Of a stretch of 64,000 nucleotides of DNA, positions 18,664-26,162 are shown one piece after another. Numbering within the stretch: position 1 is the first letter of the stretch; each line of letters opens with the position of its first letter. The notes under the pieces were generated by a model. The model was not told where the DNA came from. It was given only the letters and a program-made list of their open reading frames with translations, and did not search any database. The stretch comes from DAIDKA01 sp963726995 (GTDB lineage: Bacteria > Pseudomonadota > Gammaproteobacteria > Steroidobacterales > Steroidobacteraceae), in NCBI GenBank assembly GCA_963726995.1, contig CAVSEP010000007.1, positions 248,001 through 312,000 of the forward strand. Direction: 5' to 3'. A program made the position numbers and the translations under genes.

Positions 18664-18739
18664 GCTCCCTTCGTCTAGAGGCCTAGGACATGGCCCTCTC
18701 AAGGCCAGTACACGGGTTCGAATCCCGTAGGGAGCGCCA
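18664..18739 (+). tRNA. tRNA-Glu, anticodon CTC
   Basis: A cloverleaf folds by eye: a 7-bp acceptor stem GCTCCCT/AGGGAGC, D arm GTCT...AGGAC, anticodon stem TGGCC/GGCCA with loop CTCTCAA (anticodon CTC), T arm ACGGG-TTCGAAT-CCCGT, discriminator G and an encoded CCA. It is close to the E. coli tRNA-Glu(TTC) gene apart from the anticodon. A degenerate copy of its last 33 nt lies at 53601-53633. Confidence 0.95.
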
Positions 18740-18819
18740 ATACAATCAATGGGTTGGGAGTATTCCGTCCCGGCGCATGGCCCCCGACGGCCAACTGGCG
18801 GCTACGGCCCCAACCCCGC

Positions 18820-19284
18820 TCAGGACCGCGTGGCTCGCTCCTGAGCCTGCTCGCCGCGGATGGCCCCTGAAATGGCTGTGAGCTGGTCTGCCATGGAATC
18901 CAGCACGTCATCGATCGAGAGGACACCGACCAATTCATTGCGTGCACCGACCACGGGAACACGGCGCACGCCGGCCATGCGCATCAGCCGCAAGACGCCC
19001 GCAACGGAGGATCGCTCCGCGGCAAGCAGCGGGTGTCGAGTCATCACGTCCAGGACCTTGAGTGCCTTGGGATCCGCGTCACGGCCAACGACGGTGATCA
19101 CGATGTCACGATCCGTCAGAACCCCCTGCACGATACGATCCGGCTGCCCTTCCACAGGCTCCACCACCACCAGCATGCCCACATGCTTTTCGCGCATCAG
19201 CTGCGCCGCCTCGCCGAGACCGGCACCGGGCGCAATCGTGACGACATCCCTGCGGCAAACGTCTCCAACGCACATGTACTTCAC
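18820..19284 (-). CDS. Two-CBS-domain protein
   Basis: The 154-residue protein is two CBS motifs (residues about 8-62 and 75-135) with little else, ending in a Glu/Arg-rich tail. Stand-alone CBS pairs bind adenine nucleotides and act as energy sensors, often under oxygen limitation. A TACCTAG element lies 89 bp upstream of the ATG. It has a relative at 45054 in the Hsp20 operon. The binding partner is unknown. Confidence 0.88.
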   Translation of the reverse strand: MKYMCVGDVCRRDVVTIAPGAGLGEAAQLMREKHVGMLVVVEPVEGQPDRIVQGVLTDRDIVITVVGRDADPKALKVLDVMTRHPLLAAERSSVAGVLRLMRMAGVRRVPVVGARNELVGVLSIDDVLDSMADQLTAISGAIRGEQAQERATRS

Positions 19285-19372
19285 TCCTGATTGAATTCAC
19301 CGATTCATCACGACTCAGACGAATCTCCTGGCACACGGTATCGCGTGCGCCGGCGGTAAAAATCCGCATGAA

Positions 19373-19379
19373 TACCTAG
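19373..19379 (+). promoter_or_regulatory. TACSTAK element upstream of the CBS gene
   Basis: TACCTAG, preceded by GAA. It lies 89 bp before the CBS-protein start at 19284 (the gene reads leftward). It is one of the set of shared intergenic elements described in the findings. Confidence 0.5.
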
Positions 19380-19416
19380 GGAGCATCGCCACGGCATCAA
19401 TGCCGTGCGGCGTGGA

Positions 19417-20232
19417 TCAGACCGGAATCGGGTCGTGCGGCAGGCGTACGAAGAAGACCGCGCCATTGGGGACGTTCGGCCGGTATCCCAGAGAACCGCC
19501 ATGCGCCTTGGCAATCGTATTGCTGATCGGCAAACCGAGTCCGGTGGCATTCTCGCGGGTGGAAAAGAATGGATCGAACACGCGCTCGGCGCTGGCCTGA
19601 TCCAGTCCCGGTCCGCTATCGCTCACCCAGATCTCGACCTCGCCAGTGTCTGCCAGCGCTGTGCCGATCACGACATCGCGGCGATCCGTGGTCGAGTCCA
19701 AGGCCTCGATGCCGTTGCGCACCAGATTCAGGATCACATGTTGAATCTGCAGCGTGTCGACGGTGACCGTCGGCAACTGCGGCTGCAGTTGCAAGGAACA
19801 GGAGACCCCGTGGGCGCGCGCGTCGCTGTGCGCAAGCACCATGATGGGGTTGATGAGCGAGTCCAGGTCCGTTTGGGTCCGATTCATACCCTGACCGCGC
19901 GCCAGAGTCTGCAGGCGACGCATGATTTCACTCGCCCTGACCGCCTGCACGGTGATTTCCTGCAGTGCCTGGCGGCAATCCTGCAGATCCGGCGCCGGAC
20001 GCGCCAGCAGCCGTTCGCAGGCCTGTGCGTAGTTGGCGATGGCGGTGAGCGGCTGGTTGAGCTCGTGGGCGATGCCGGCCGCCATTTCTCCGATCGTGGC
20101 CAGACGCGATACGTGCAGCATCCTGGCCTGAAGGTTCCCAGGCGGCAGGCCCCGAGCGGTATCATCGATGTGCTGCATCCGAATTCCAAATCGAAAATGG
20201 CGAGGGTTAGTGTAGGACTCCAGGCTAGCCAT
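19417..20232 (-). CDS. FixL-like cytoplasmic sensor histidine kinase without a sensor domain
   Basis: The 271-residue protein has only about 38 residues before the kinase core. The H box GEMAAGIAHELNQPLTAI carries the phospho-acceptor His56, followed by N box LNLVRNGIEAL, G1 DSGPGLDQ, F box FDPFFSTR and G2 TGLGLPIS. This HisKA/HATPase type is that of FixL, DctB and related kinases. There is no PAS domain, heme pocket or membrane helix, so signal input must come from a partner or the short N-terminus. It is divergent from the DUF2934 and FixJ-like response-regulator genes, probably its partner regulator. A TACSTAK element lies 12 bp upstream of its start. Confidence 0.88.
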   Translation of the reverse strand: MASLESYTNPRHFRFGIRMQHIDDTARGLPPGNLQARMLHVSRLATIGEMAAGIAHELNQPLTAIANYAQACERLLARPAPDLQDCRQALQEITVQAVRASEIMRRLQTLARGQGMNRTQTDLDSLINPIMVLAHSDARAHGVSCSLQLQPQLPTVTVDTLQIQHVILNLVRNGIEALDSTTDRRDVVIGTALADTGEVEIWVSDSGPGLDQASAERVFDPFFSTRENATGLGLPISNTIAKAHGGSLGYRPNVPNGAVFFVRLPHDPIPV

Positions 20233-20243
20233 GGCGATGGGTG

Positions 20244-20258
20244 CTTGTACCTAGGCGA
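20244..20258 (+). promoter_or_regulatory. TACSTAK element in the kinase/regulator divergent region
   Basis: CTTGTACCTAGGCGA. It differs at only one base from the element at 52081-52095, 32 kb away. It lies just upstream of the kinase start and 120 bp upstream of the DUF2934-regulator pair, so it could mediate autoregulation. Confidence 0.6.
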
Positions 20259-20288
20259 TGACGATATGCCGCGGCCGGCCGAAGGGGG

Positions 20289-20295
20289 CTAGGTA
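20289..20295 (-). promoter_or_regulatory. TACSTAK element upstream of the DUF2934-regulator genes
   Basis: TACCTAG on the minus strand, preceded by GAAAA. It lies 84 bp upstream of the DUF2934 start at 20379 and is the second copy in this divergent region. Confidence 0.5.
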
Positions 20296-20378
20296 TTTTC
20301 CCGGATCGGAAACCGTGGCGGCCGGCGGTACTGTTGGCAGTGAGAATCGCGCCGCGGCCGCCAGTTCGGGAGACCGAG

Positions 20379-20657
20379 ATGGACACCCACCACCAAGCCT
20401 CATTTGATCCGCAACGTCCGCTCATTGAGCTATTTGAGTCCCGGACTCAGACGACCTTGCATGAGACCTGCAACGCCGAATGCCATGCATTCGAGATGTA
20501 TGAGCTGCGCAACGCCATGGTGCGCGACGCGGCGTACCTGCGGGCCGAAGCGCGCGGATTTGAGCCGGGACATGAGCTCGATGACTGGCTGGCCGCGGAG
20601 CACGAAGTGGATGCCCGTCTATTTGCGAAACTGGCGCCGGTCGGATTCGTCGGCTAG
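20379..20657 (+). CDS. DUF2934-domain small protein
   Basis: The 92-residue protein has a C-terminal segment (AAYLRAEARGFEPGHELDDWLAAEHEV) that matches DUF2934, a short alpha-hairpin module of unknown function common in stress gene clusters. The start is ATG 20379; upstream in-frame codons lack a ribosome site. It lies 61 bp before the response regulator on the same strand and is probably co-transcribed with it. Confidence 0.75.
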   Translation: MDTHHQASFDPQRPLIELFESRTQTTLHETCNAECHAFEMYELRNAMVRDAAYLRAEARGFEPGHELDDWLAAEHEVDARLFAKLAPVGFVG

Positions 20658-20718
20658 CTCGAGCCAGGTACATTTCCCGTGGAAGGGTCCCTGCGGGGAC
20701 GATAGAATCCCGATTGCC

Positions 20719-21369
20719 ATGAATGCCAAACACAGTCCCGACCGACGCCCGGCCGCGCCCACGGTATTCGTGGTGGATGACGACGAGGGGGTGCGGGACT
20801 CCCTGCGTTTCCTGCTCAAGTCGGTCGGCCTGCCCACCAGGACCTTAGGGTCCGCTGCCGAGTTCCTCGACAGCTACGATGTCAGCCAGCCCGGCTGCCT
20901 GGTCCTGGACGTGCGCATGCCGGCCATGAGCGGTCTGGAACTTCAGCAACAGTTGAATCTTCGCGGGGCGATGATTCCCGTCATATTCATCACCGGCCAC
21001 GGCGATATCCCCATGGCCGTCGAGGCCATGCAACATGGCGCCTTCGACTTTCTGCAGAAACCCTTCCGTGACCAGGACCTGATCGATCGATTGCAGAAGG
21101 CGCTGGCGAAAGATGCGCAAAACCGCGCGGAATTGAAGCTCCGTGACCAGATCAGAACGCGGTTTGAGACCTTGACGCCCCGCGAGCACGAGGTACTGGT
21201 TTTGATGGTGCGCGGCCAGCCCAACAAGATCATGGCTGCGGAGCTGGGGGTCAGCCAGCGCACCGTGGAGATTCACCGCGCCCGGGTCATGGAAAAGACC
21301 GAGGCCGGGTCCCTGGCCCATCTGGTGCGCATGTTCATGGATCTGAATCCCCAGGACCATCGGCCGTAG
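20719..21369 (+). CDS. FixJ/LuxR-family response regulator
   Basis: The 216-residue protein has a receiver domain (residues about 15-128) with the acidic pocket DDDE, phospho-acceptor Asp64 in VLDVRMP, the switch ITGHGD and KPF. A LuxR/GerE helix-turn-helix follows (about 147-205: LTPREHEVLVL, NKIMAAELGVSQRTVEIHR). The layout is that of FixJ, TtrR and similar activators. The FixL-like kinase gene is divergent and close. It is the only stand-alone response regulator with a DNA-binding domain in the window, and so the natural candidate to bind the TACSTAK elements; that link is inference. Confidence 0.92.
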   Translation: MNAKHSPDRRPAAPTVFVVDDDEGVRDSLRFLLKSVGLPTRTLGSAAEFLDSYDVSQPGCLVLDVRMPAMSGLELQQQLNLRGAMIPVIFITGHGDIPMAVEAMQHGAFDFLQKPFRDQDLIDRLQKALAKDAQNRAELKLRDQIRTRFETLTPREHEVLVLMVRGQPNKIMAAELGVSQRTVEIHRARVMEKTEAGSLAHLVRMFMDLNPQDHRP

Positions 21370-21382
21370 CGCTCCTTTCGAA

Positions 21383-21402
21383 GGTGGTACGTAGTTACCA
21401 CC
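21383..21402. promoter_or_regulatory. Palindromic TACSTAK element upstream of the Usp operon
   Basis: TACGTAG sits inside a perfect inverted repeat, GGTGGTA - 6 bp - TACCACC, 90 bp before the tandem-Usp start at 21492. It shares the longer pattern TACSTAKTTAC with the element at 47917. Confidence 0.6.
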
Positions 21403-21491
21403 TGGCCGTGCGTACAGTACGGATTCGCGCCTTTTTCGCAGCGGGCATGATCCTTCCGGGGTCGGGCGGTACCCGATCCGGGAGGCAACCC

Positions 21492-22481
21492 ATGTATCCG
21501 ATTCATCATATTCTGGTTGCGATCAAAGACCCGCGGGCGAAGTCACATCCGGCTTTGGCCAAGGCAGCGGCGATAGCAACCGCGCTCGATGCCAGCTTGC
21601 AGCTGTTTCATGCCATCGATGTCCCGGTCTATCCGGATCTGGGTCCCATCGACGGTCCGCCGCTGCCACCGATGGAGAGGCAACAGCGCAATTCCTGCCA
21701 GCAGCTCCTGGAAGAGTTGGCGGCACCCCTGCGTCGCGGCGGCCTATCGGTAAGCACGGCCGTCGAGTGGGACTTCCCCCGGCACGAGGCCATCATTCGC
21801 GGCGCGGCGCGCTTCGGCGCGAATCTCATCGTCGCCGCGGACCATGCGACGGTTCATCATGTGCCGTGGCTGCTGCGCTATACCGACTGGGAGCTGCTGC
21901 GGGGCAGTCCGGTGCCGGTGCTGCTCGTGAAGAGTCCACGTCCGTACCGCAAACCCGTGATCCTGGCGGCGCTTGATCCGACGCACACCTTCGACAAACC
22001 GGCGGCGCTGGATTCCGAGATTCTGCGCTTCAGTGCCACGCTGGCCGACGCGTTGCACGGTGCGGTGCATGCCGTGCATGCCTATGTGCCCGTCTCCCCC
22101 ACTCTGGCTCCGGCCGTGCTATCCGAACCCGGCGGGCTCAAGAAGCTCGTGGCGGCGGCGGAAGAATCCGCCTACACCGCTCTGGAACACGTGGCCAAGC
22201 CGATGGGCATCGCAAACGAGCGCCTGCACGTGGTGGGCCGGCATCCTACCGACGCCATCGAGGAAGTGGCTGCCGAGACCGGATGCCAGATTCTCACCAT
22301 CGGCTCGATCTCCCGTTCGGGCGTGGACCGGGTCCTGATCGGCAACACGGCTGAAGCCGTCATTGACAGGGTCAAGTGCGACGTACTGGTCGTAAAGCCG
22401 CCGGCCTTCCGGCACCGACTGGTGCGCGCACCGCGCGGGGCCTACCGGGTACCGATGCCGATGTCCGCGGGCGTGCTTTGA
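21492..22481 (+). CDS. Tandem-domain universal stress protein (UspE type)
   Basis: The 329-residue protein carries two Usp domains (about 1-146 and 155-310). A GGAGG ribosome site precedes the ATG. The second domain keeps the nucleotide-binding pattern GSISRSGVDRVLIGNTAEAV; the first, ending PVLLVKSP, has lost the glycine motif, as in E. coli UspE. It is soluble and probably supports survival in growth arrest and low oxygen. It is followed by a paralogue, a PilZ protein and a BON protein on the same strand, probably one transcript. Confidence 0.92.
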   Translation: MYPIHHILVAIKDPRAKSHPALAKAAAIATALDASLQLFHAIDVPVYPDLGPIDGPPLPPMERQQRNSCQQLLEELAAPLRRGGLSVSTAVEWDFPRHEAIIRGAARFGANLIVAADHATVHHVPWLLRYTDWELLRGSPVPVLLVKSPRPYRKPVILAALDPTHTFDKPAALDSEILRFSATLADALHGAVHAVHAYVPVSPTLAPAVLSEPGGLKKLVAAAEESAYTALEHVAKPMGIANERLHVVGRHPTDAIEEVAAETGCQILTIGSISRSGVDRVLIGNTAEAVIDRVKCDVLVVKPPAFRHRLVRAPRGAYRVPMPMSAGVL

Positions 22482-22572
22482 GGGTGTCGCCGTAGGGGTA
22501 AATCCGGATGTCACGGTCAGCCAGGGTCGGGCAGGATTTCGGTCACCGGATCAGGATCATTGGGGTCTCCAG

Positions 22573-23535
22573 ATGAAGAAGCTGCGTCGAATCCTCGTGG
22601 CCATTGCCGACCTGGATAACACTCACGGGAGCGTGCTGCGCCGTTCGGCCGCGCTGGCGCGGGCCACGGGGGCTCAGGTGGAGCTGTTTCACGTCGTCAC
22701 CGCGCCCTTCATGGAGGCCGTGCCCGTCGGCCGGACGCTGATGCCGCTGCAGCTGCCGCCGGCCGATTCCCTCATCCTGGCCCAGACGAGACTGGAGCAG
22801 ATCGCTCGCTCAAAGCTCCTCCAGGGATGCCGCGTGAAGGTGGTCGCGGTCACCGACAAGCCCGCGCACGAGGCCATTGTCCGACGTGCGACCACGACCC
22901 ATGCGGATCTCGTCATTTCCGGCACGCGCAGCCGTGGCTTTGCCGACCGCATGGTGCTGCGCCACACGGACTGGGAACTGGTGCGCCATTGTCCGGTTCC
23001 CCTGCTGTTGGTGAAATCCGCGCGCCGCGCCGGCAAGGCCGTGGTTCTCGCGGCAATCGATCCATTGCACACCAACGCCAAGCCCACCCGGCTGGATGGG
23101 CGGATTCTGGACGTGGCCAAGGGCATGAGTGCGGCGCTCAAGGGGACCTTGCATGCCGTTCACGCCTACATGCCGCTGAGCGTCATGCTGGCCGCCGGTG
23201 TCGGCGAGCCAATGGCCTGGAACACCACGCAACTGGATGCAGACTATGCGCGGCGGGTGGCGAGGGAATTCGGCCGGGAGCTGCGAACCACCGGAATACC
23301 GGTCAGTCGGCGGCACCTGCGCATCGGCAATGCCGCCGGCGAATTGGCGGCATGCGCGAAACGAATCCGCGCCACGCTGATCGTCATGGGTGCCGTCTCG
23401 CGCTCGCGGCTTGAGCGGCTGTTCGTGGGCAGTACCGCCGAGCAAGCATTGGATGAACTCACCTGCGACGTTCTGATTGTGAAGCCGGCGGGCCTGAAAG
23501 GCGCGCGCGTCGCGCGAAAGGCTCGGAGGAACTGA
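22573..23535 (+). CDS. Tandem-domain universal stress protein, second copy
   Basis: This 320-residue protein is a paralogue of the preceding gene with the same two-domain layout. It shares the HTDWELVRHCPVPLLLVK segment in domain 1 and, in domain 2, GAVSRSRLERLFVGSTAEQAL. Only the second domain has a recognisable nucleotide-binding glycine motif. The gap to the previous gene is 91 bp and the PilZ gene follows after 2 bp. Confidence 0.92.
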   Translation: MKKLRRILVAIADLDNTHGSVLRRSAALARATGAQVELFHVVTAPFMEAVPVGRTLMPLQLPPADSLILAQTRLEQIARSKLLQGCRVKVVAVTDKPAHEAIVRRATTTHADLVISGTRSRGFADRMVLRHTDWELVRHCPVPLLLVKSARRAGKAVVLAAIDPLHTNAKPTRLDGRILDVAKGMSAALKGTLHAVHAYMPLSVMLAAGVGEPMAWNTTQLDADYARRVAREFGRELRTTGIPVSRRHLRIGNAAGELAACAKRIRATLIVMGAVSRSRLERLFVGSTAEQALDELTCDVLIVKPAGLKGARVARKARRN

Positions 23536-23537
23536 CC

Positions 23538-23942
23538 GTGGAACATCGATGGGGGGACCGTCGTCAGGTCATTCTGCGTGTGCTCCTGCGTCACCCGGAC
23601 CAGCGCTGCGCCGCGGGGCGGCTGACCAACATCAGCCTCAGCGGGGCCTACGTCCAGACCCGGAGTGAGTTCACCGTGTTCAGCCGCATCGAGGTCGCCT
23701 TCGACGCGGCGCGTCATGGCCTCGCCCGCCTGGGGCCGATGCGATTGCAAGGTCGCATCGTCCGCCGCGGCAAGTCAGGAATGGGCATTGAATGGGAGGA
23801 ATTCTCGCCGGAGGAGCTGGGCAAGATTGTCCGAGTCGCGGCCTCAATCTCGCTCCGGCGACCGCAAATGGAGCAGACGCGATCACAGCGGCGCGGCCAT
23901 GGGCTATGGGCACCCCCGATGCAGGGACACATCGGACCATGA
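23538..23942 (+). CDS. PilZ-domain protein
   Basis: The 134-residue protein starts at GTG 23538. The N-terminal HRWGDR gives the PilZ RxxxR (Arg4, Arg8) and NISLSG the second c-di-GMP motif (D/N-x-S-x-x-G), so ligand binding is plausible. There is no output domain; the C-terminal 30 residues are basic and probably disordered. The stop overlaps the next start (ATGA at 23939-23942). Its presence in a Usp/BON operon links c-di-GMP to the stress set. Confidence 0.85.
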   Translation: MEHRWGDRRQVILRVLLRHPDQRCAAGRLTNISLSGAYVQTRSEFTVFSRIEVAFDAARHGLARLGPMRLQGRIVRRGKSGMGIEWEEFSPEELGKIVRVAASISLRRPQMEQTRSQRRGHGLWAPPMQGHIGP

Positions 23943-24424
23943 GAACGGATCAGGACATCGCCCTTGCCTGCGTGGACCGGCTGCATTCAACCCCGGATCT
24001 GGATGACCAGGACATTGCGGTCAAGGTCGTCGACGGGGTCGTGCTGTTGGTCGGCATTGTGCGCAGCGACCTGGAACGCACGCAGGCCGAGCGGATCCTG
24101 AAGAAAGTGGCGGGTGTGATGGGATTGACCAACGGCCTCACCGTAAGTCCGCGAACCGCCGTGACGCCGCCCGATTCGGATATCACTCGTGAAGCGGTCG
24201 CCATGATCCGCCACCAGTTTCCCGATCAAGTCGACGGCGTCCAGGTCCTGGTTCAGAACGGCCGTGTCGCCCTGGAGGGCGAGCTGAACTGGCACTACCA
24301 GCGGGACGTGATTGAAGCCATCGTGCGATCCCTACGGGGCGTAAAGATGGTCGTGAACAAGATCCGCGTCGGTGCACGACCGGGTCCGGCGGCCTTCGAT
24401 TCAGGTGTCCACAGCCGCAAGTGA
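23939..24424 (+). CDS. BON-domain protein, two repeats, cytoplasmic
   Basis: The 161-residue protein has two BON-like repeats (about 5-66 and 80-147), the second with VQVLVQNGRVALEGELNWHYQRDVIEAIVRSLRGVKMV. There is no signal peptide, unlike OsmY-type BON proteins, so it is predicted to stay in the cytoplasm. It is related to the three-BON proteins at 33192 and 44319. The role is unknown. It is the last gene of the Usp operon, and its end faces the chimeric gene across 51 bp. Confidence 0.85.
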   Translation: MRTDQDIALACVDRLHSTPDLDDQDIAVKVVDGVVLLVGIVRSDLERTQAERILKKVAGVMGLTNGLTVSPRTAVTPPDSDITREAVAMIRHQFPDQVDGVQVLVQNGRVALEGELNWHYQRDVIEAIVRSLRGVKMVVNKIRVGARPGPAAFDSGVHSRK

Positions 24425-24475
24425 CCTGCCCGGCTGGCCGGCCACTCGCGGCCGCATCAGGCTCTCACCGGGCTC

Positions 24476-26089
24476 TCAAGGATCTTCCTGCGACCAACCG
24501 CCGCCCAGGGCGACATACAACGCGACCGTGTCCTGGAATCGCTGCGCTATGATCTGCAGCTGATTGATCAGGGCCTGCTGGGACTGCGCATTGGCGCTCA
24601 AGACCTCCAGGTAGGTGTCAAGGCCCGCTTCATAGTCGATCTGTACCAGGCGCTGCGCATCCCGGGCGGCCGCCGCGTCGTGATCCAGAGCGCCCAGGAC
24701 ATCGGCAACCTGGGCAAAGGCGCCCAGCACCGTCTGGCGGTACTGCGCATTGGCCTGCGCATAATTGTCGATCGCGGCGCGGCGCCGGCACCACAGCGTA
24801 GCGCCCTGGAACAGCGGCAGCGTCAAATTCGCACCCGTGCTCCATTCACGTCCGGCGGCCTGCAGGAGGGTTGCAGTACCACTGGCGTTGGCGCTATAGC
24901 TGCCATTGAGCGTAAGGCTCGGCAGCATGGCGGCGGTGATCACGCCGATATTCGCGCTGGCCTGGTGCAGCAGGGCCTCGGAGGCCCGAACGTCGGGGCG
25001 CTGGGCGAGCAAAGTGGCCGGCACGCTCACCGGCAGCTGCGCGGGCAATGTCAGCTGCGCGAGGGATATGTCTTCGGTGGTCCATTGCGCCGGCGTGACC
25101 CCCGCCAGGGTGGCCAGCAGGTCATCACTCCGGGTGACCCGTTGTTGCAATTCGGGAGTGCTCGCCTGGTACTGGGCCAGCTGGCTGCGCAGACTCAGCA
25201 GACTGGAATATGGCGCCGTGCCGGCATCCACTCGAATCTGCGTCAGGCGCACCTGCTCGCCGGCGAGGCTGATCAATTGCTGCGTGGCTTCGATCTGCGC
25301 TCGATACCCCGCCCGCGCAATGACCGTGTTGACGACATTGGCCTGCTGCGTCAGAAACGTGGCGACCTTCTGGATGAATTCCTCCGGGGTCAGCGCCACA
25401 TAGCCGGCGGCCGCCACCCGCTGCTGGATGGCCTTCACATCGGCCTTAGTCTTCGGCTCCACCAGCAGGCAGGAAATGGTGAACCGCGAGTTCGGGATGT
25501 ACTGCAGTGCCCGGCTATGGGTGGTATAGAGCGTCGGCACGCCGAACAGCGCGCTGGAGGCCACCTTGCCGATACCCACGATGACGCCGCGGTGATCGTT
25601 GAGCTCGAAATCGGTGCCGATGGTGGGATTCTGCAATTTGCTGAACTCCGCATCGTCGATGGCAATGAAGGCGTTCTCAGCAAAGATGTCTTCGATTCGC
25701 CCCGCGGTCAGCTCCGGGCGGCCAAACAGGCTGGTGTCATCCAACCCCACCACGTTTGCGGCCTGGTAGGTGCCGTCGCGCACCTTCAGCAGCGCGCCGC
25801 CCGAGTACAGCGGCACGGCGTAGCGAACGCCGGGCATGCTGCGAACCTCGTCCAACACGTATTCCGGCAGCGCGATCGAATTGGCCACGGTCTGCACCCC
25901 CGGGTCCATGACCCAGATCGAGGCGCCGATGTTGATGACCGTGGCGGAGGATCGAGTCAGGATACCCGCGAACAGGGACGTCATCTCGATCATCAGATAC
26001 ACGGCAAACGTGATGCCGACCAGCAAGGCTGCAAACTTGGGGCGGTCGTTTACCAGCAGCTTGTAGGCGATCTGCAAAGTTCCGAGCAT
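24476..26089 (-). CDS. Chimera: ABC permease N-terminus fused in frame to outer-membrane efflux protein C-terminus
   Basis: The 537-residue open frame joins two unrelated halves. Residues 1 to about 249 are a DevC/MacB-like ABC permease (KLLVNDRPKFAALLVGITFAV membrane segment, then a periplasmic domain ending ALTPEEFIQKVATFL). From about residue 250 it is the C-terminal two thirds of a NodT/OprM-like outer-membrane factor (IEATQQLISLAGEQVRLTQ, LLAQRPDVRASEALLHQA, TLPLFQGATL). The junction is near 25342. The permease lacks its last three membrane helices and the outer-membrane factor lacks its signal and first part, so the product is probably non-functional. An in-frame deletion or an assembly join are both possible. 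ATG 26089 matches permease family starts. Confidence 0.85.
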   Translation of the reverse strand: MLGTLQIAYKLLVNDRPKFAALLVGITFAVYLMIEMTSLFAGILTRSSATVINIGASIWVMDPGVQTVANSIALPEYVLDEVRSMPGVRYAVPLYSGGALLKVRDGTYQAANVVGLDDTSLFGRPELTAGRIEDIFAENAFIAIDDAEFSKLQNPTIGTDFELNDHRGVIVGIGKVASSALFGVPTLYTTHSRALQYIPNSRFTISCLLVEPKTKADVKAIQQRVAAAGYVALTPEEFIQKVATFLTQQANVVNTVIARAGYRAQIEATQQLISLAGEQVRLTQIRVDAGTAPYSSLLSLRSQLAQYQASTPELQQRVTRSDDLLATLAGVTPAQWTTEDISLAQLTLPAQLPVSVPATLLAQRPDVRASEALLHQASANIGVITAAMLPSLTLNGSYSANASGTATLLQAAGREWSTGANLTLPLFQGATLWCRRRAAIDNYAQANAQYRQTVLGAFAQVADVLGALDHDAAAARDAQRLVQIDYEAGLDTYLEVLSANAQSQQALINQLQIIAQRFQDTVALYVALGGGWSQEDP

Positions 26090-26162
26090 GCTGCATAGCG
26101 TGCTGAAGGAGGCTGCCGCGGTGAATTGGTAGTTACACCGACCGCATAGGCACGGCAGCCGA

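Noticed and set aside
18751..18816. GGGTTGGG and CCCAACCC arms after tRNA-Glu as a terminator
   Set aside because: The loop would be about 50 nt and no T-run follows.
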